In this document: piece after piece, positions 54,512 through 63,683 of the stretch | Layout: each line of letters begins with the position of its first letter | Position numbering within the stretch: the stretch's first letter is position 1 | DNA from: Bacterioplanoides sp. SCSIO 12839 | GTDB lineage: Bacteria > Pseudomonadota > Gammaproteobacteria > Pseudomonadales > Oceanobacteraceae | Direction: 5' to 3' | DNA: 64,000 nucleotides | NCBI RefSeq assembly: GCF_024397975.1 | Contig: NZ_CP073745.1 | Location: 1,142,501-1,206,500 of the forward strand | Notes under the pieces: generated by a model | Told to the model about the DNA's origin: nothing | The model's input: only the letters and a program-made list of their open reading frames with translations | Databases searched by the model: none | Program-made: the position numbers and the translations under genes

Positions 54512-55267
54512 ATGCGATTTGATGTCGTTACACTGTTTCCTGATATGTTTCAGGCTCTGACTGACCATGGTGTTACCGGTCGGGCAGTGAAGCAGGAAAA
54601 GGTATCAATTCAGTGCTGGAATCCTCGTGATTTTACGCATGATAATTACCAGACTGTGGATGATCGACCGTACGGTGGTGGCCCGGGTATGCTGATGAAA
54701 ATTCAGCCACTCAAGGACGCTATCCACGCTGCTAAAGCAGCGGCTGGTGAAGGCGCTAAAGTGATTTATATGTCACCTCAGGGCCGTAAGCTGGATCAGC
54801 GCGGAGCCGAACAACTGGCTCAGCAACAAAAGCTGATACTGGTTGCCGGACGGTACGAAGGCATTGATGAACGTCTGATCGAAACTGAGATCGACGAAGA
54901 ATGGTCGCTGGGGGATTTTGTTCTCAGTGGTGGCGAAATGGCCGCGATGACCATGATGGATGCCGTTATCCGATTAGTTCCTGGTGTTTTAGGCCATGAA
55001 CTGTCGGCACAGCAGGACTCCTTTTCGGATGGCTTGCTGGATTGTCCACACTATACTCGCCCTGAGCTGTATGAAGGGCAGGCAGTACCGGAAGTGTTGC
55101 TGAGTGGCAACCATGAAAAAATTCGTCAATGGCGACTGAAACAGTCGTTAGGCCGTACCTGGCAGCGCAGACCCGATTTATTGGACGCGCTGGAACTGAC
55201 AAACGAGCAACAAAGGTTATTGACAGAGTATCTGGCTGAGCTTGAAGAAAGCTCTCCGGACTGTTGA
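54512..55267 (+). CDS. trmD: tRNA (guanine-N1)-methyltransferase TrmD
   Basis: Methylates G37 of tRNA with SAM, preventing frameshifts. 251 residues from the ATG at 54512; [13 protein letters not shown] is the family start and GGGPGMLMK and LSGGEMAAM are the SPOUT SAM-binding knot segments. An imperfect 16-bp duplication of the start region (ATG at 54496, out of frame) precedes it. It is followed by rplS after 10 bp. Confidence 0.97.
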   Translation: MRFDVVTLFPDMFQALTDHGVTGRAVKQEKVSIQCWNPRDFTHDNYQTVDDRPYGGGPGMLMKIQPLKDAIHAAKAAAGEGAKVIYMSPQGRKLDQRGAEQLAQQQKLILVAGRYEGIDERLIETEIDEEWSLGDFVLSGGEMAAMTMMDAVIRLVPGVLGHELSAQQDSFSDGLLDCPHYTRPELYEGQAVPEVLLSGNHEKIRQWRLKQSLGRTWQRRPDLLDALELTNEQQRLLTEYLAELEESSPDC

Positions 55268-55277
55268 GGAGAAAACA

Positions 55278-55643
55278 ATGAGCAACAAAAACTTAATTAT
55301 TCAGCAGATTGAAAATGCACAGCTGAAAGCTGACGTTCCAGCATTCGGCCCAGGCGACACTGTCGTTGTACAGGTTAAAGTAAAAGAAGGTAACCGTGAG
55401 CGTCTGCAGGCGTTCGAAGGTGTGGTAATCGGTAAGCGTAACCGTGGCCTGAACTCTGCTTTCACTGTACGTAAGATCTCTCACGGTGTTGGCGTTGAGC
55501 GTACTTTCCAGACTCACAGCCCACTGGTAGACAGCGTTGAAGTTAAGCGTCGCGGTGACGTTCGTCAGGCGAAACTGTACTACCTGCGTGAGCGTAGCGG
55601 TAAGTCTGCACGTATTAAAGAGAAGCTGGCTAAGCAAAGCTAA
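55278..55643 (+). CDS. rplS: 50S ribosomal protein L19
   Basis: 121 residues from the ATG at 55278, which follows GAGGAG. The sequence [20 protein letters not shown] and the central [21 protein letters not shown] are diagnostic of L19. It closes the rpsP operon, followed by a strong terminator. A longer frame to 55242 is an artefact. Confidence 0.98.
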   Translation: MSNKNLIIQQIENAQLKADVPAFGPGDTVVVQVKVKEGNRERLQAFEGVVIGKRNRGLNSAFTVRKISHGVGVERTFQTHSPLVDSVEVKRRGDVRQAKLYYLRERSGKSARIKEKLAKQS

Positions 55644-55675
55644 TCGCTTTGGCTTGACTAAGCTTTACCAAAAAA

Positions 55676-55708
55676 ACGGGTGCAAACAGAGTTTGTGCCC
55701 GTTTTTTT
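55676..55708 (+). terminator. Terminator after rplS
   Basis: ACGGGTGCAAAC pairs with GTTTGTGCCCGT (10 of 12 Watson-Crick pairs plus wobble) around AGA, then TTTTTT. It ends the ribosomal operon. Confidence 0.93.
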
Positions 55709-55906
55709 ATGCCTGTTCCCTTTTGCTGTCATCAAATTACGTTATGCTTTGCCATCGCATTATTGATTCGATCAGTAATTGTCACCGAAACAGTCTCTGA
55801 ATGTTTGTTGTCCAGATGAACTCTTTCGCGATATAAGAATCAGATGACAGTGGTTTTGCCTGATAGGGTTCTGCCGATTGTTTGTAATTAAGTACAAGGT
55901 TATCGA

Positions 55907-56773
55907 ATGAAAAAGACGTTAATGGCCCTGGTTTGTGGTCTTGCTGTGGTCAGCCCGCTTCAGGCGGAAGAAGTTAAGAGTGCTACCGTTGATCTGACAA
56001 AGCAGGTTGAAGGTAAGTTGGTATCGGCATTCGGGCCTCGTTTAAAAGTACGTGAAGTATCCGCTGTGGCGAATGGCCAGATGCTGGAAGTGACCCTGGT
56101 TGATGGCACTGTGATGCACATGACCCCTGATACCAATAATTTTATTTACCGCGATGAGTTGTATCAGTTATCAGCAACCGGTCCGGTGAATATGACTCAG
56201 GCACGCCTGAATCCGAAGCGTGCGGATAAACTGGCGGCTGTGGCTGATAAAGACACGGTATTTTTCCCGGCTCAGGGTGATCAGAAAGCCCTGATCAATG
56301 TGTTTACCGATATTGATTGTGGCTACTGTCAGAAATTGCACCAGGAAATTCCGCGTTTGAATGAACTGGGTGTTTCTGTTCGTTATCTGGCGTATCCACG
56401 AGCAGGTATTAAAAGCCCGCAAACCGGTTTGCTGACTCAGTCTTATCAGAAGATTAATTATGTTTGGTGTCAGGATGATCGCAAAGATGCGATGACCAAT
56501 ATGAAGACAAGCCAGCGTGAGCTGAGTGTGTTGGGCCGCCGTATGAGTCCTAGCGCTCCGGAATCAACACAGGAGCAATTCCGTGCGATTCAGGCGCAGA
56601 TGGCTTCTATGATTGATGCCAGTAAAGATTGTGGTGCACCAATTGCCGCTCAGTATGCGTTGGGTGGTGAGTTAGGTGTTACCGGTACACCGGCAATTAT
56701 TACTCAGGATGGCCAGTTATTCCCGGGTTATATGCCTGCCGATGATCTGGCGGCTCGTTTGGGAATTAACTAA
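55907..56773 (+). CDS. dsbC: Periplasmic disulfide isomerase DsbC
   Basis: 288 residues. Signal peptide (MKKTLMALVCGLAVVSPLQA), N-terminal dimerisation domain, then the thioredoxin domain with active site CGYC (C138-C141) and a further Cys pair. A roughly 30-residue insertion (TSQRELSVLGRRMSPSAPES and onward) lies before the second half, which is common in gammaproteobacterial DsbC. Role: shuffles wrong disulfides in the periplasm, kept reduced by DsbD. A strong terminator follows. Here neither xerD nor thrC is present beside dsbC and hom. Confidence 0.94.
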   Translation: MKKTLMALVCGLAVVSPLQAEEVKSATVDLTKQVEGKLVSAFGPRLKVREVSAVANGQMLEVTLVDGTVMHMTPDTNNFIYRDELYQLSATGPVNMTQARLNPKRADKLAAVADKDTVFFPAQGDQKALINVFTDIDCGYCQKLHQEIPRLNELGVSVRYLAYPRAGIKSPQTGLLTQSYQKINYVWCQDDRKDAMTNMKTSQRELSVLGRRMSPSAPESTQEQFRAIQAQMASMIDASKDCGAPIAAQYALGGELGVTGTPAIITQDGQLFPGYMPADDLAARLGIN

Positions 56774-56828
56774 ACAACTGTGCGTTTGGCTCCCACGCAG
56801 AGAGTGGAAGCAAGAGTAAAGAGAAACA

Positions 56829-56865
56829 AAAAGCCCGCGTTATTAAGTAATAACGCGGGCTTTTT
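56829..56865. terminator. Strong two-way terminator
   Basis: A 14-bp near-perfect stem AGCCCGCGTTATTA/TAATAACGCGGGCT with a short loop, AAAA before and TTTTT after, serving dsbC and the convergent GcvR-like gene. Confidence 0.95.
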
Positions 56866-56885
56866 GTTTACTGAGGGAATAATAA

Positions 56886-57401
56886 TTAATCGAGGTTAAT
56901 TTCCACCATCAGATCATTTGAGATGGCCTCCAGAGCGTCAGTCAGCTCATCCGATTCAAAGTCCTGAGGAACACGCAGGTGTGCCACAGTACGGAATAAT
57001 GGGTCGGCAGACATGGCGGCACTTTCACAGTTGGTGGTCAGTTCTAATACGTTAACACCCAATTTAGCCAGTGTTTGAGATACTTCGCGTACAATTCCAG
57101 GGCGGTCATTGCCGACCAGATTCAGTGTCAGGTCTTTGCTGGAAACGGTGTCGCCTGCATCTTTGCTGTGCTCTGCATTCACCACAATCCCGCTGCTGCT
57201 CAGTGACGCCAGAGCGCTGACCAGTGTATTACTTTTCTCTTCATCAATGCTGACACGCAGAATACCGGCAAATTTACCAGCCATATGGGACATACGGCTT
57301 TCCAGCCAGTTACCACCTTGCTCTGCAATGACGGCAGACAGTTGTTCGACAATGCCAGGCTTGTCATCGGCAATGACAGTCAGAACCAGAAACGTTGACA
57401 T
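56886..57401 (-). CDS. GcvR-like double-ACT-domain regulator
   Basis: 171 residues consisting of two ACT domains: FLVLTVIADDKPGIVEQLS and LTLNLVGNDRPGIVREVSQ each contain the GxxGI-like dimer loop, DDKPGIV and NDRPGIV. Double-ACT proteins of this size resemble GcvR, the glycine-cleavage regulator that binds glycine. AAGGAC precedes the ATG. It shares the upstream region with hom, but is divergent from it. A link to amino acid sensing is inferred. Confidence 0.87.
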   Translation of the reverse strand: MSTFLVLTVIADDKPGIVEQLSAVIAEQGGNWLESRMSHMAGKFAGILRVSIDEEKSNTLVSALASLSSSGIVVNAEHSKDAGDTVSSKDLTLNLVGNDRPGIVREVSQTLAKLGVNVLELTTNCESAAMSADPLFRTVAHLRVPQDFESDELTDALEAISNDLMVEINLD

Positions 57402-57503
57402 GAAGTGTCCTTAACTTGTTTGTTTTTTGTTCATCGGGGTTTTCAATATATTCAATGACCTTAGCACAGGCTCAATACCTTTATAAGATTCGGGCTGAAC
57501 CTT

Positions 57504-57542
57504 TATGGGTTTTGGTTATGGGCTTTGGTTATGGGCTTTGGT
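57504..57542 (+). repeat. 13-bp tandem repeat upstream of hom
   Basis: The unit TATGGGYTTTGGT occurs three times in a row (57504-57516, 57517-57529, 57530-57542), followed by a degenerate pair of GGCCTTTRTGGTAC blocks. It lies in the divergent region between the GcvR-like gene and hom. Confidence 0.75.
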
Positions 57543-57670
57543 ACAGGCCTTTGTGGTACTGGTGGCGGCCTTTATGGTACATTGCTGCACTTTCTGAACC
57601 GGGGACATCAAACAACAGAAGCCCCGGACAATAACGACTTGATAGAGATTATTCTCGAGAGGAGATGACC

Positions 57671-58969
57671 TTGAAACCGGTTAAAGTAGGTATCTGTGGT
57701 TTAGGTACAGTTGGTGGTGGTACGTTTAATGTTCTGACCAGCAATGCACAAGACATTGCTCGCCGTGCAGGTCGTGAAATTATTGTTGAGCAAATTGCGA
57801 CCCGCAGTGATAACCCTGCTTGTGATACCAGCGCTGTGGCTGTGACTGATGATGCGTTTGCTGTTGCGAAAAACCCGGAAATTGATGTTGTTGTCGAACT
57901 GATTGGTGGTTACGACGTTGCGCGTGAACTGGTGTTGACGGCGATTGAACACGGCAAACACGTAGTAACGGCGAACAAAGCTTTGATTGCGGTATACGGT
58001 GAAGAAATTTTTGCTGCCGCTGAAGCCAAAGGCGTTTCTGTGATGTACGAAGCCGGCGTTGCTGGTGGTATTCCGATTATTAAAGCCGTTCGTGAAGGCC
58101 TTGCGGCTAACAGCATTAACTGGCTGGCTGGCATCATCAACGGTACTGGTAACTTTATCCTGACTGAAATGCGTGACAAAGGCCGTGATTTCGCCGACGT
58201 GTTAAAAGAAGCTCAGGAGCTGGGTTACGCCGAAGCTGATCCAACGTTTGATGTGGAAGGCATTGATGCGGCGCACAAGCTGACCATTCTGTCTTCTATT
58301 GCGTATGGCATCCCTCTGCAATTTGACCGTTGTTACACCGAAGGTATTGGCAATATTACCCCGGATGATGTTGAGTATGCTGAAGAGCTGGGTTACCGCA
58401 TCAAACACCTGGGTGTTAGTCGTCGTGCCGAAAACGGTATCGATTTGCGCGTTCATCCAACCATGATTCCGGTAGGTCGCCCGATTGCGACTGTTGATGG
58501 TGTTCTGAATGCCGTTATGGTGAATGGCGATGCAGTTGGCGATACGTTATACGTCGGTGCTGGTGCTGGTGCTGGCCCAACGGCTTCAGCCGTGGTTGCG
58601 GATATTATTGATCTGGCGCGCAGCTTTGATGCACCGGCTTCAGCCCGTGTTAACCACCTGGCATTCAACAGCATTGATGATGTGACTGTGCTGCCAATGG
58701 ACGAAGTCGAAACCGCTTATTACCTGCGTATCGAAGCACAGGATAAAGCCGGTGTTCTGGCTAATGTGGCCTCTATTCTGAGTGAGCGTGGCATCAATAT
58801 CGAAGCCATCATTCAGAAAGAGCCAAAAGAAGGTGAGGCATTGGCACAAATTATTCTGCTGACGCATCGTATTGTTGAAAAAACCATGAACGATGCGATC
58901 ACCGCGATTGAAGGCCTGGACAGCACTGTGGGTGAGGTCACACGTATTCGTGTGGAGCACCTTAACTGA
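57671..58969 (+). CDS. hom: Homoserine dehydrogenase
   Basis: Reduces aspartate semialdehyde to homoserine for Thr and Met. The TTG at 57671 (GAGGAG 7 bases upstream) gives the usual start KPVKVGICGLGTVGGG; the frame also opens at ATG 57665, which sits directly against the ribosome site. 432 residues: a Rossmann fold (GICGLGTVGGGTFN), GIINGTGNFILT and YVGAGAGAGPTASAV motifs, and a C-terminal ACT domain (DKAGVLANVASILSERGINIE) for Thr feedback. thrC does not follow; a terminator does. Confidence 0.96.
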   Translation: MKPVKVGICGLGTVGGGTFNVLTSNAQDIARRAGREIIVEQIATRSDNPACDTSAVAVTDDAFAVAKNPEIDVVVELIGGYDVARELVLTAIEHGKHVVTANKALIAVYGEEIFAAAEAKGVSVMYEAGVAGGIPIIKAVREGLAANSINWLAGIINGTGNFILTEMRDKGRDFADVLKEAQELGYAEADPTFDVEGIDAAHKLTILSSIAYGIPLQFDRCYTEGIGNITPDDVEYAEELGYRIKHLGVSRRAENGIDLRVHPTMIPVGRPIATVDGVLNAVMVNGDAVGDTLYVGAGAGAGPTASAVVADIIDLARSFDAPASARVNHLAFNSIDDVTVLPMDEVETAYYLRIEAQDKAGVLANVASILSERGINIEAIIQKEPKEGEALAQIILLTHRIVEKTMNDAITAIEGLDSTVGEVTRIRVEHLN

Positions 58970-59012
58970 TCGAATAGCAGACAATCCTGTCAGATTTTTT
59001 TAATCAATATGA

Positions 59013-59045
59013 AAACCGCTACTCTTCCGGGGTAGCGGTTTTTTT
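59013..59045 (+). terminator. Terminator of hom
   Basis: AAACCGCTAC pairs with GTAGCGGTTT around an 8-base loop and runs into TTTTTTT. Confidence 0.93.
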
Positions 59046-59190
59046 ATGTCTAATGGCGCATATAGACCATTCCTGTCATAAACCAAGCAAACGCTTGCTT
59101 AAATTTGTAATCGTTTGTAACAAGCTGTTGATCAAAAAAACGTCGCCCAGTAGCCTGCGCGGCGCTTCAATATCCAATCCGGAGATGCCC

Positions 59191-60546
59191 ATGGGAACCA
59201 TACGATCAGTTTTCTTATCATTCAGCCTTGTTGGCCTTGCCATGAATCAGGCGAATGCCGCGCTGTCCGATGTTGAGGTCGAGCGCCTTGGCCAGGATCT
59301 GACGCCTGTGGGAGCAGAAAAACTGGGTAATGGCGATGATATTCCTGCCTGGCGGGGTGGTCTGAAGAAAGACGAGTCGTTAAAACCCGGTGAGTTTCAC
59401 CCGGATCCATTTCGGGCTGATCAGCCATTGTTCCGCATTACAGCCGCCAATATTGATCAGCACCAGGAGCGCTTGAGTCATGGCCAGCAGGTGCTGTTAA
59501 AAACTTTCCCGGATTTATTCTTTGAGGTATATCCCAGCCGCCGTTCCGCTTCTTATCCGGATTATGTGTATCAGGCTGTGAAAGACAACGCGTCATCGGC
59601 AGAGCTGTTGAAGTACGGCTCTGGTGTTACTGGTGCGACCATGTCTTCACCATTCCCTATGCCCCAGAATGGCCTGGAAGTTTTGTGGAATCATACGCTG
59701 CGCTTTCGTGGTCACTCCTTTTCATTTTCTGATTACACTGCGTCAGTTCTTAAGAGTGGCAGTCGCAGTGATACGCTGAGGGATCACCAGTACTTCTTTA
59801 ATTACAGTGTGCCCGGCATTTCTCCGGAAGATCTCGATAACAAAATTTTCTTTCTGAAGCGTAAAACACTGGCGCCGTCAAACCTGGCTGGCCGCATTGC
59901 TCTGGTCCATGAAACGCTGGACCAGGTTCGTTCTCCAAGAAAATCCTGGTTGTATGTGCCGGGTCAGCGTCGACTGCGCCGTACTCCGGATTTGTCGTAT
60001 GACTCTCCGGATGAAAGCACAAACTCAGTCCGCACGGTTGATCAGGTCGATATGTATAACGGCGCTCCGGACTATTACAACTGGAAGCTGATTGGTAAAC
60101 AGGAATTGTATATCCCTTATAACGCCTACAAGCTGCATCAGGGTGATCTGACAAATGATGAAATTTTACTTGAGAAGCATATTAACTCCGGCCTGTTACG
60201 TTATGAGCCGCACCGTGTCTGGGTGATCGAAGCGACATTGCGTGTCGGCTTTGATCATAAATACGCTAAGCGTCGTTATTATGTTGACGAAGATTCCTGG
60301 TCGATTGTGGTGGCTGAAGAATACAGTGAAAGTGGCGAGCTGTTGCAGGTAACCGAAGCTCATACAATTAACTTTTATGATATTCAGCTGGTGTATCCAA
60401 CCATGGAAGTCACTTACGACCTGGAAGACGGCGGTTATTTTGCCGAAGGTCTGGATAATGAGCGCGGATCAACGCTGAACTTCAGTGAATCCTATACCAA
60501 GCGTAATTTCTCAACCGGTACCGTACGCCGCGAAGCCCGACGCTAA
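59191..60546 (+). CDS. DUF1329 family periplasmic/outer-membrane lipoprotein-like protein
   Basis: 451 residues from the ATG at 59191 (GGAG 6 bases upstream); longer frames upstream are rejected. A signal peptide ends at NQANA. The mature domain contains GLEVLWNHTLRFRG, YVPGQRRLRRTP and ELYIPYNAYKLH, the DUF1329 pattern of LolA/LppX-related folds that bind or carry hydrophobic molecules. DUF1329 genes usually pair with DUF1302, which is missing here. It is followed 54 bp later by an MltC-like gene. Confidence 0.88.
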   Translation: MGTIRSVFLSFSLVGLAMNQANAALSDVEVERLGQDLTPVGAEKLGNGDDIPAWRGGLKKDESLKPGEFHPDPFRADQPLFRITAANIDQHQERLSHGQQVLLKTFPDLFFEVYPSRRSASYPDYVYQAVKDNASSAELLKYGSGVTGATMSSPFPMPQNGLEVLWNHTLRFRGHSFSFSDYTASVLKSGSRSDTLRDHQYFFNYSVPGISPEDLDNKIFFLKRKTLAPSNLAGRIALVHETLDQVRSPRKSWLYVPGQRRLRRTPDLSYDSPDESTNSVRTVDQVDMYNGAPDYYNWKLIGKQELYIPYNAYKLHQGDLTNDEILLEKHINSGLLRYEPHRVWVIEATLRVGFDHKYAKRRYYVDEDSWSIVVAEEYSESGELLQVTEAHTINFYDIQLVYPTMEVTYDLEDGGYFAEGLDNERGSTLNFSESYTKRNFSTGTVRREARR

Positions 60547-60600
60547 TATCGGTGATAGTCTGTTACACTGGCGATTCCTTGATGATGATGTGACTCGCCA

Positions 60601-61668
60601 GTGCGCTTCTCTGTTTTTACTGCTTTCTTCCTGCTCTGTTTTTATTGTGGCTCGCTGCAGTCGGTCGAGTTACCGGATAATTTTGCTGAACTGCCGGATG
60701 ATGTTCAGGCCGTTATTCTTGAATACACTTTTTTTTCCGAACAGGCGGATAAAGTCTGGGGTGATGACTTTGAAGAAAGTTCTATCTACTCCATGGTCAA
60801 ATATCTGGATGACTTTCACACCCGGGTTCGAATTGATTTTGCCCGAGGGAAAATCAGAGTCGAAAGTTTAGGTTCGAAAACCCCGATACAATCATTGCAA
60901 AAAGCCATCACTGCGACCTTGCTGACACCTGCCAATCCCAATGCCATTGATCTCTATACCGCTGCCGATTTTGGTTTAACCGGTAAGCCGTTTCTTGCCG
61001 GTCAGGTATTAGATCATGAAGGAAAAAGTATTCTGTACTCCTGGCGGGCAGAGCGTTTTGCTCAGCACCTGACTGCTTCTCGTCTGAAAAAGCGTGGTTC
61101 ACGCTATTGGGTTGATATCCCGATGGTGGGCAATTACAAACAAATCAGTGCTGATCGTTATCGTTTACCTGTTTCCAGAGCGGCAGAAAGATATCGTTTG
61201 TCTGAGGCTCTTATTCTGGCGGTGATTGAAACCGAAAGTAGCTTTAATCCCATGGCGGTTTCTCATGCCAATGCTTATGGCCTGATGCAGGTGATGAGAA
61301 ATACCGCTGGCAAAGATGTGTTCCAGCGTATTTATAAACGCCGGGATAAACCCACGCGCCAGTATTTATTAAATCCGGAAAAAAATATCGATGCCGGTTC
61401 GGCGTATTTATCCATTCTCAGGGATGTCTATTTAAAAGACATTCAGGGTTGGCTGAAAAAAGAATATTGTATTATTGCTGCATACAATGGCGGGGCGGGT
61501 AATTTATTTAAGGCTTTTCACACTAATCGTAAAAAAGCGATTGCCCGGATTAATGCCATGAGCACTGATCAGGTTTATCATCATATCATCAGTCAGCATC
61601 CCAAAGCGGAATCGCGCAATTACCTGAAAAAAGTCACCCGGTTTAAGAAAAAATATGTCAGTTGGTAG
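60601..61668 (+). CDS. MltC-like lytic murein transglycosylase
   Basis: 355 residues from the GTG at 60601, with a hydrophobic N-terminal signal (FSVFTAFFLLCFYCGS; a lipobox is not clear). The first domain is the DUF3393 type seen in MltC (residues about 20-190). The SLT domain then has AVIETESSFNP (catalytic Glu), AYGLMQVM, and AAYNGGAGNL. It cleaves peptidoglycan from the periplasmic side. It overlaps the following methyltransferase by 14 bp. Confidence 0.88.
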   Translation: MRFSVFTAFFLLCFYCGSLQSVELPDNFAELPDDVQAVILEYTFFSEQADKVWGDDFEESSIYSMVKYLDDFHTRVRIDFARGKIRVESLGSKTPIQSLQKAITATLLTPANPNAIDLYTAADFGLTGKPFLAGQVLDHEGKSILYSWRAERFAQHLTASRLKKRGSRYWVDIPMVGNYKQISADRYRLPVSRAAERYRLSEALILAVIETESSFNPMAVSHANAYGLMQVMRNTAGKDVFQRIYKRRDKPTRQYLLNPEKNIDAGSAYLSILRDVYLKDIQGWLKKEYCIIAAYNGGAGNLFKAFHTNRKKAIARINAMSTDQVYHHIISQHPKAESRNYLKKVTRFKKKYVSW

Positions 61669-62350
61669 TATGTCTGTTAATAATAACTCGGTTAACAAGC
61701 TGTCAGAAGCGCTGATGTTACCTGGTGCGCGTTTACAGCAATCCCCGGTACTGCAAACACAAGGGCAGCAAACACAAGGGCAGCAGTTACAACTCTGGCT
61801 GCTGGATATTGATGCAGAGGCGGTTCAAATGGATGCCGCTGCCATTGGTTTGTTCTGGCAACAATTACCTTATTGGGCATTTGCCTGGGCCGGTGGCCGG
61901 GTTCTGGCACAGTATATTCTTGATCATCCGGAAACGGTTGAAGGAAAGCGTGTACTGGATTTTGGTTGTGGCTCCGGCCTGGTTGGTATTGCGGCGGCGA
62001 AGGCGGGAGCAGAGCGTGTTTATGTGACTGATCTGGATCACAATGCTTTATCAGCAGCAGAGCATAATGCGCAGCTAAACGAAGTGACCATCGAAACGAT
62101 TGTACCGGGTAGCGTCTGGCCGGACGTAGATATGTTATTGGCCAGTGACGTCTTGTACGACATCAGCTCCAGCGCTGACTTACGACAATTAATGATGGCA
62201 ATCCCGGATTGGTTATTGGCTGAGAATCAGCAAGTTGCGCCGGATTGGGTGGCGTTGCAGTTATTACGATGCCAGACAACGTCAACCTTACCGGCCATCG
62301 GTGATTTTGATGAAGCGGTGACCCTGACCGTCTATGGTCGACACTCGTGA
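61655..62350 (+). CDS. Class I SAM-dependent methyltransferase
   Basis: 231 residues (or 226 from ATG 61670). A Rossmann-fold SAM motif VLDFGCGSGLVGIAAAKAGA is followed by VTDLDHNALSAAEHNAQLN and the DMLLASDVLYD motif IV, like the ETFBKMT/PrmA lysine methyltransferase group. It has an N-terminal Gln-rich insert built from a 15-bp DNA tandem repeat. The acceptor is unknown, perhaps a protein lysine. Its start overlaps the MltC-like stop. Confidence 0.83.
   Translation: MSVGSMSVNNNSVNKLSEALMLPGARLQQSPVLQTQGQQTQGQQLQLWLLDIDAEAVQMDAAAIGLFWQQLPYWAFAWAGGRVLAQYILDHPETVEGKRVLDFGCGSGLVGIAAAKAGAERVYVTDLDHNALSAAEHNAQLNEVTIETIVPGSVWPDVDMLLASDVLYDISSSADLRQLMMAIPDWLLAENQQVAPDWVALQLLRCQTTSTLPAIGDFDEAVTLTVYGRHS
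61753..61782 (+). repeat. 15-bp tandem duplication inside methyltransferase
   Basis: The unit CAAACACAAGGGCAG occurs twice exactly, coding QTQGQ repeated. In-frame (15 = 5 codons). Confidence 0.9.
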
Positions 62351-62405
62351 GCTGTGGTAGCGTTCTGACATGCTTGAGTCAATTTTAAATAGTGAGAACT
62401 GTTAA

Positions 62406-63005
62406 ATGAGCTATGTACGCAAATTCTTCATCGCGCTGGCGATGATCTGCATAACACCGGTATTGCTGGCAGAAGAGCTGTCAGAGAAAAGTATCCAGCA
62501 GTGGCTGAAGGCCATGCCTTCGTTAACGGGCTGGCTGCACCAGCATCAGGATGCACTGCATTCTGAACATATTATGGAAGAGTCCAGTGATATGGAGCAG
62601 GTGTTTGCTAAAAGCATCAAGCTGTTACGCGAGAAAGGCCTATACGCTGACTTTAACAGTTTGGTTCGCGAACAAGGCTATCAGGATGTTGAGCAGTGGT
62701 CCGAGGTATCGCGTGATATCAGTCTGGCTTTTATTGCCTTGCAGATGGATCAAGAGCAAATCACTGTGGCTCAGCTTGAAGAGCAGTTGGCAAAGCTGGA
62801 GAAAACTGAGGGAATTCCTGCTGAGCAAAAGGCGATGATGACCGAAATGATGCAAACATCGTTGATGATGCTGAAATCAACTCAAGGCGTTTCGCAAAAT
62901 AATAAACAATTAGTGCGTCAGTATGCGGGACAGATCGAGCGACAATTTAATGCTCAGAATGGGGCCGGTGAAGCAGAAAACGCCGCACATGATCATCATC
63001 ACTAG
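62406..63005 (+). CDS. Exported helical protein with His-rich tail, unknown
   Basis: 199 residues. Signal peptide (to about residue 22, ending VLLAEE), then an all-alpha mature region with coiled-coil-like heptads (EQITVAQLEEQLAKLEK), then a His-rich C-terminus AAHDHHH. No family recognised. The tail may bind metal, or be fortuitous. Situated between a methyltransferase and a helical four-helix-like protein. Confidence 0.7.
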   Translation: MSYVRKFFIALAMICITPVLLAEELSEKSIQQWLKAMPSLTGWLHQHQDALHSEHIMEESSDMEQVFAKSIKLLREKGLYADFNSLVREQGYQDVEQWSEVSRDISLAFIALQMDQEQITVAQLEEQLAKLEKTEGIPAEQKAMMTEMMQTSLMMLKSTQGVSQNNKQLVRQYAGQIERQFNAQNGAGEAENAAHDHHH

Positions 63006-63202
63006 GGCCTGTTAACAGGCTCTGACGACCTTTGATCGCTGGTATGGTGCTATGTTGTCACTCTTACGTGTCATTTAAGTCTTCTTACCCTTGATACAGC
63101 GCAATGAGCTTTAAGCGAACTAAGCTTAAAACACTACTGAAGTAAACAGTGTTGAAGCAAACCGCATTGAAGCATGCGTTATTAAGGTAACAGAGGTGTT
63201 GT

Positions 63203-63658
63203 ATGAGTTATTCCACCGTTAAAGACGTACTCGACTATAGCCAGCAACTGCATAAACACGCCAGCAGCCTCTATCAGCAGCTGCGTGATCAGACTCAGCG
63301 AGAGCGAGTTGATATGATGCTCCAGCTGCTGGCTGATCATGAAGCCTTGCTGGCAAAATCAATGCAAAATCTGCACGAACACACCAGCCAGCGTGTACTG
63401 GCGGAATGGCACCAGTTTGAACCTGGGTCTATTTCCAAAGCGCTGGATGGTTGTAAGCAATGCCACCCGGATATTTCCGTGGATGAGCTGGTTCAGATTG
63501 CCTTAAAAATTGATGACTATCTGATTGCGTTGTATCGTCAGATGGCCAGTGAAGCTACCAGTGTTGAAGCCCGGCAGCTTTTTGAAAACCTGATCCAGCT
63601 GGAAGAAACTGAAAAAGTACGTACCGTTCGTGCGGCCTTATCCGCTAACGATTGGTAA
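63203..63658 (+). CDS. Ferritin-like helical protein, unknown
   Basis: 151 residues, all alpha, without a signal peptide. The pattern of helices (KDVLDYSQQLHKHASSLYQQ, RVDMMLQLLADHEALLAKSM) resembles rubrerythrin/ferritin-like helical bundles, but metal ligands cannot be assigned with confidence. One CKQC pair lies near residues 90-93. RBS AGGTGT lies upstream. Confidence 0.65.
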   Translation: MSYSTVKDVLDYSQQLHKHASSLYQQLRDQTQRERVDMMLQLLADHEALLAKSMQNLHEHTSQRVLAEWHQFEPGSISKALDGCKQCHPDISVDELVQIALKIDDYLIALYRQMASEATSVEARQLFENLIQLEETEKVRTVRAALSANDW

Positions 63659-63683
63659 CCTCAATAGGAATTGAACCACCACC

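Noticed and set aside
57416-57634. 72-residue Trp/Tyr-rich frame as a leader peptide for hom
   Set aside because: It is created by 13-bp repeats, is rich in Trp and Tyr rather than Thr, and has no attenuator hairpin before hom.
63003-63020. Sequence GGGCCTGTTAACAGGC as a second copy of the MITE-like end
   Set aside because: Only the first 13 bases match the MITE terminal repeat and no matching second end is found; GCCTGTTAACAGGC is a simple palindrome.
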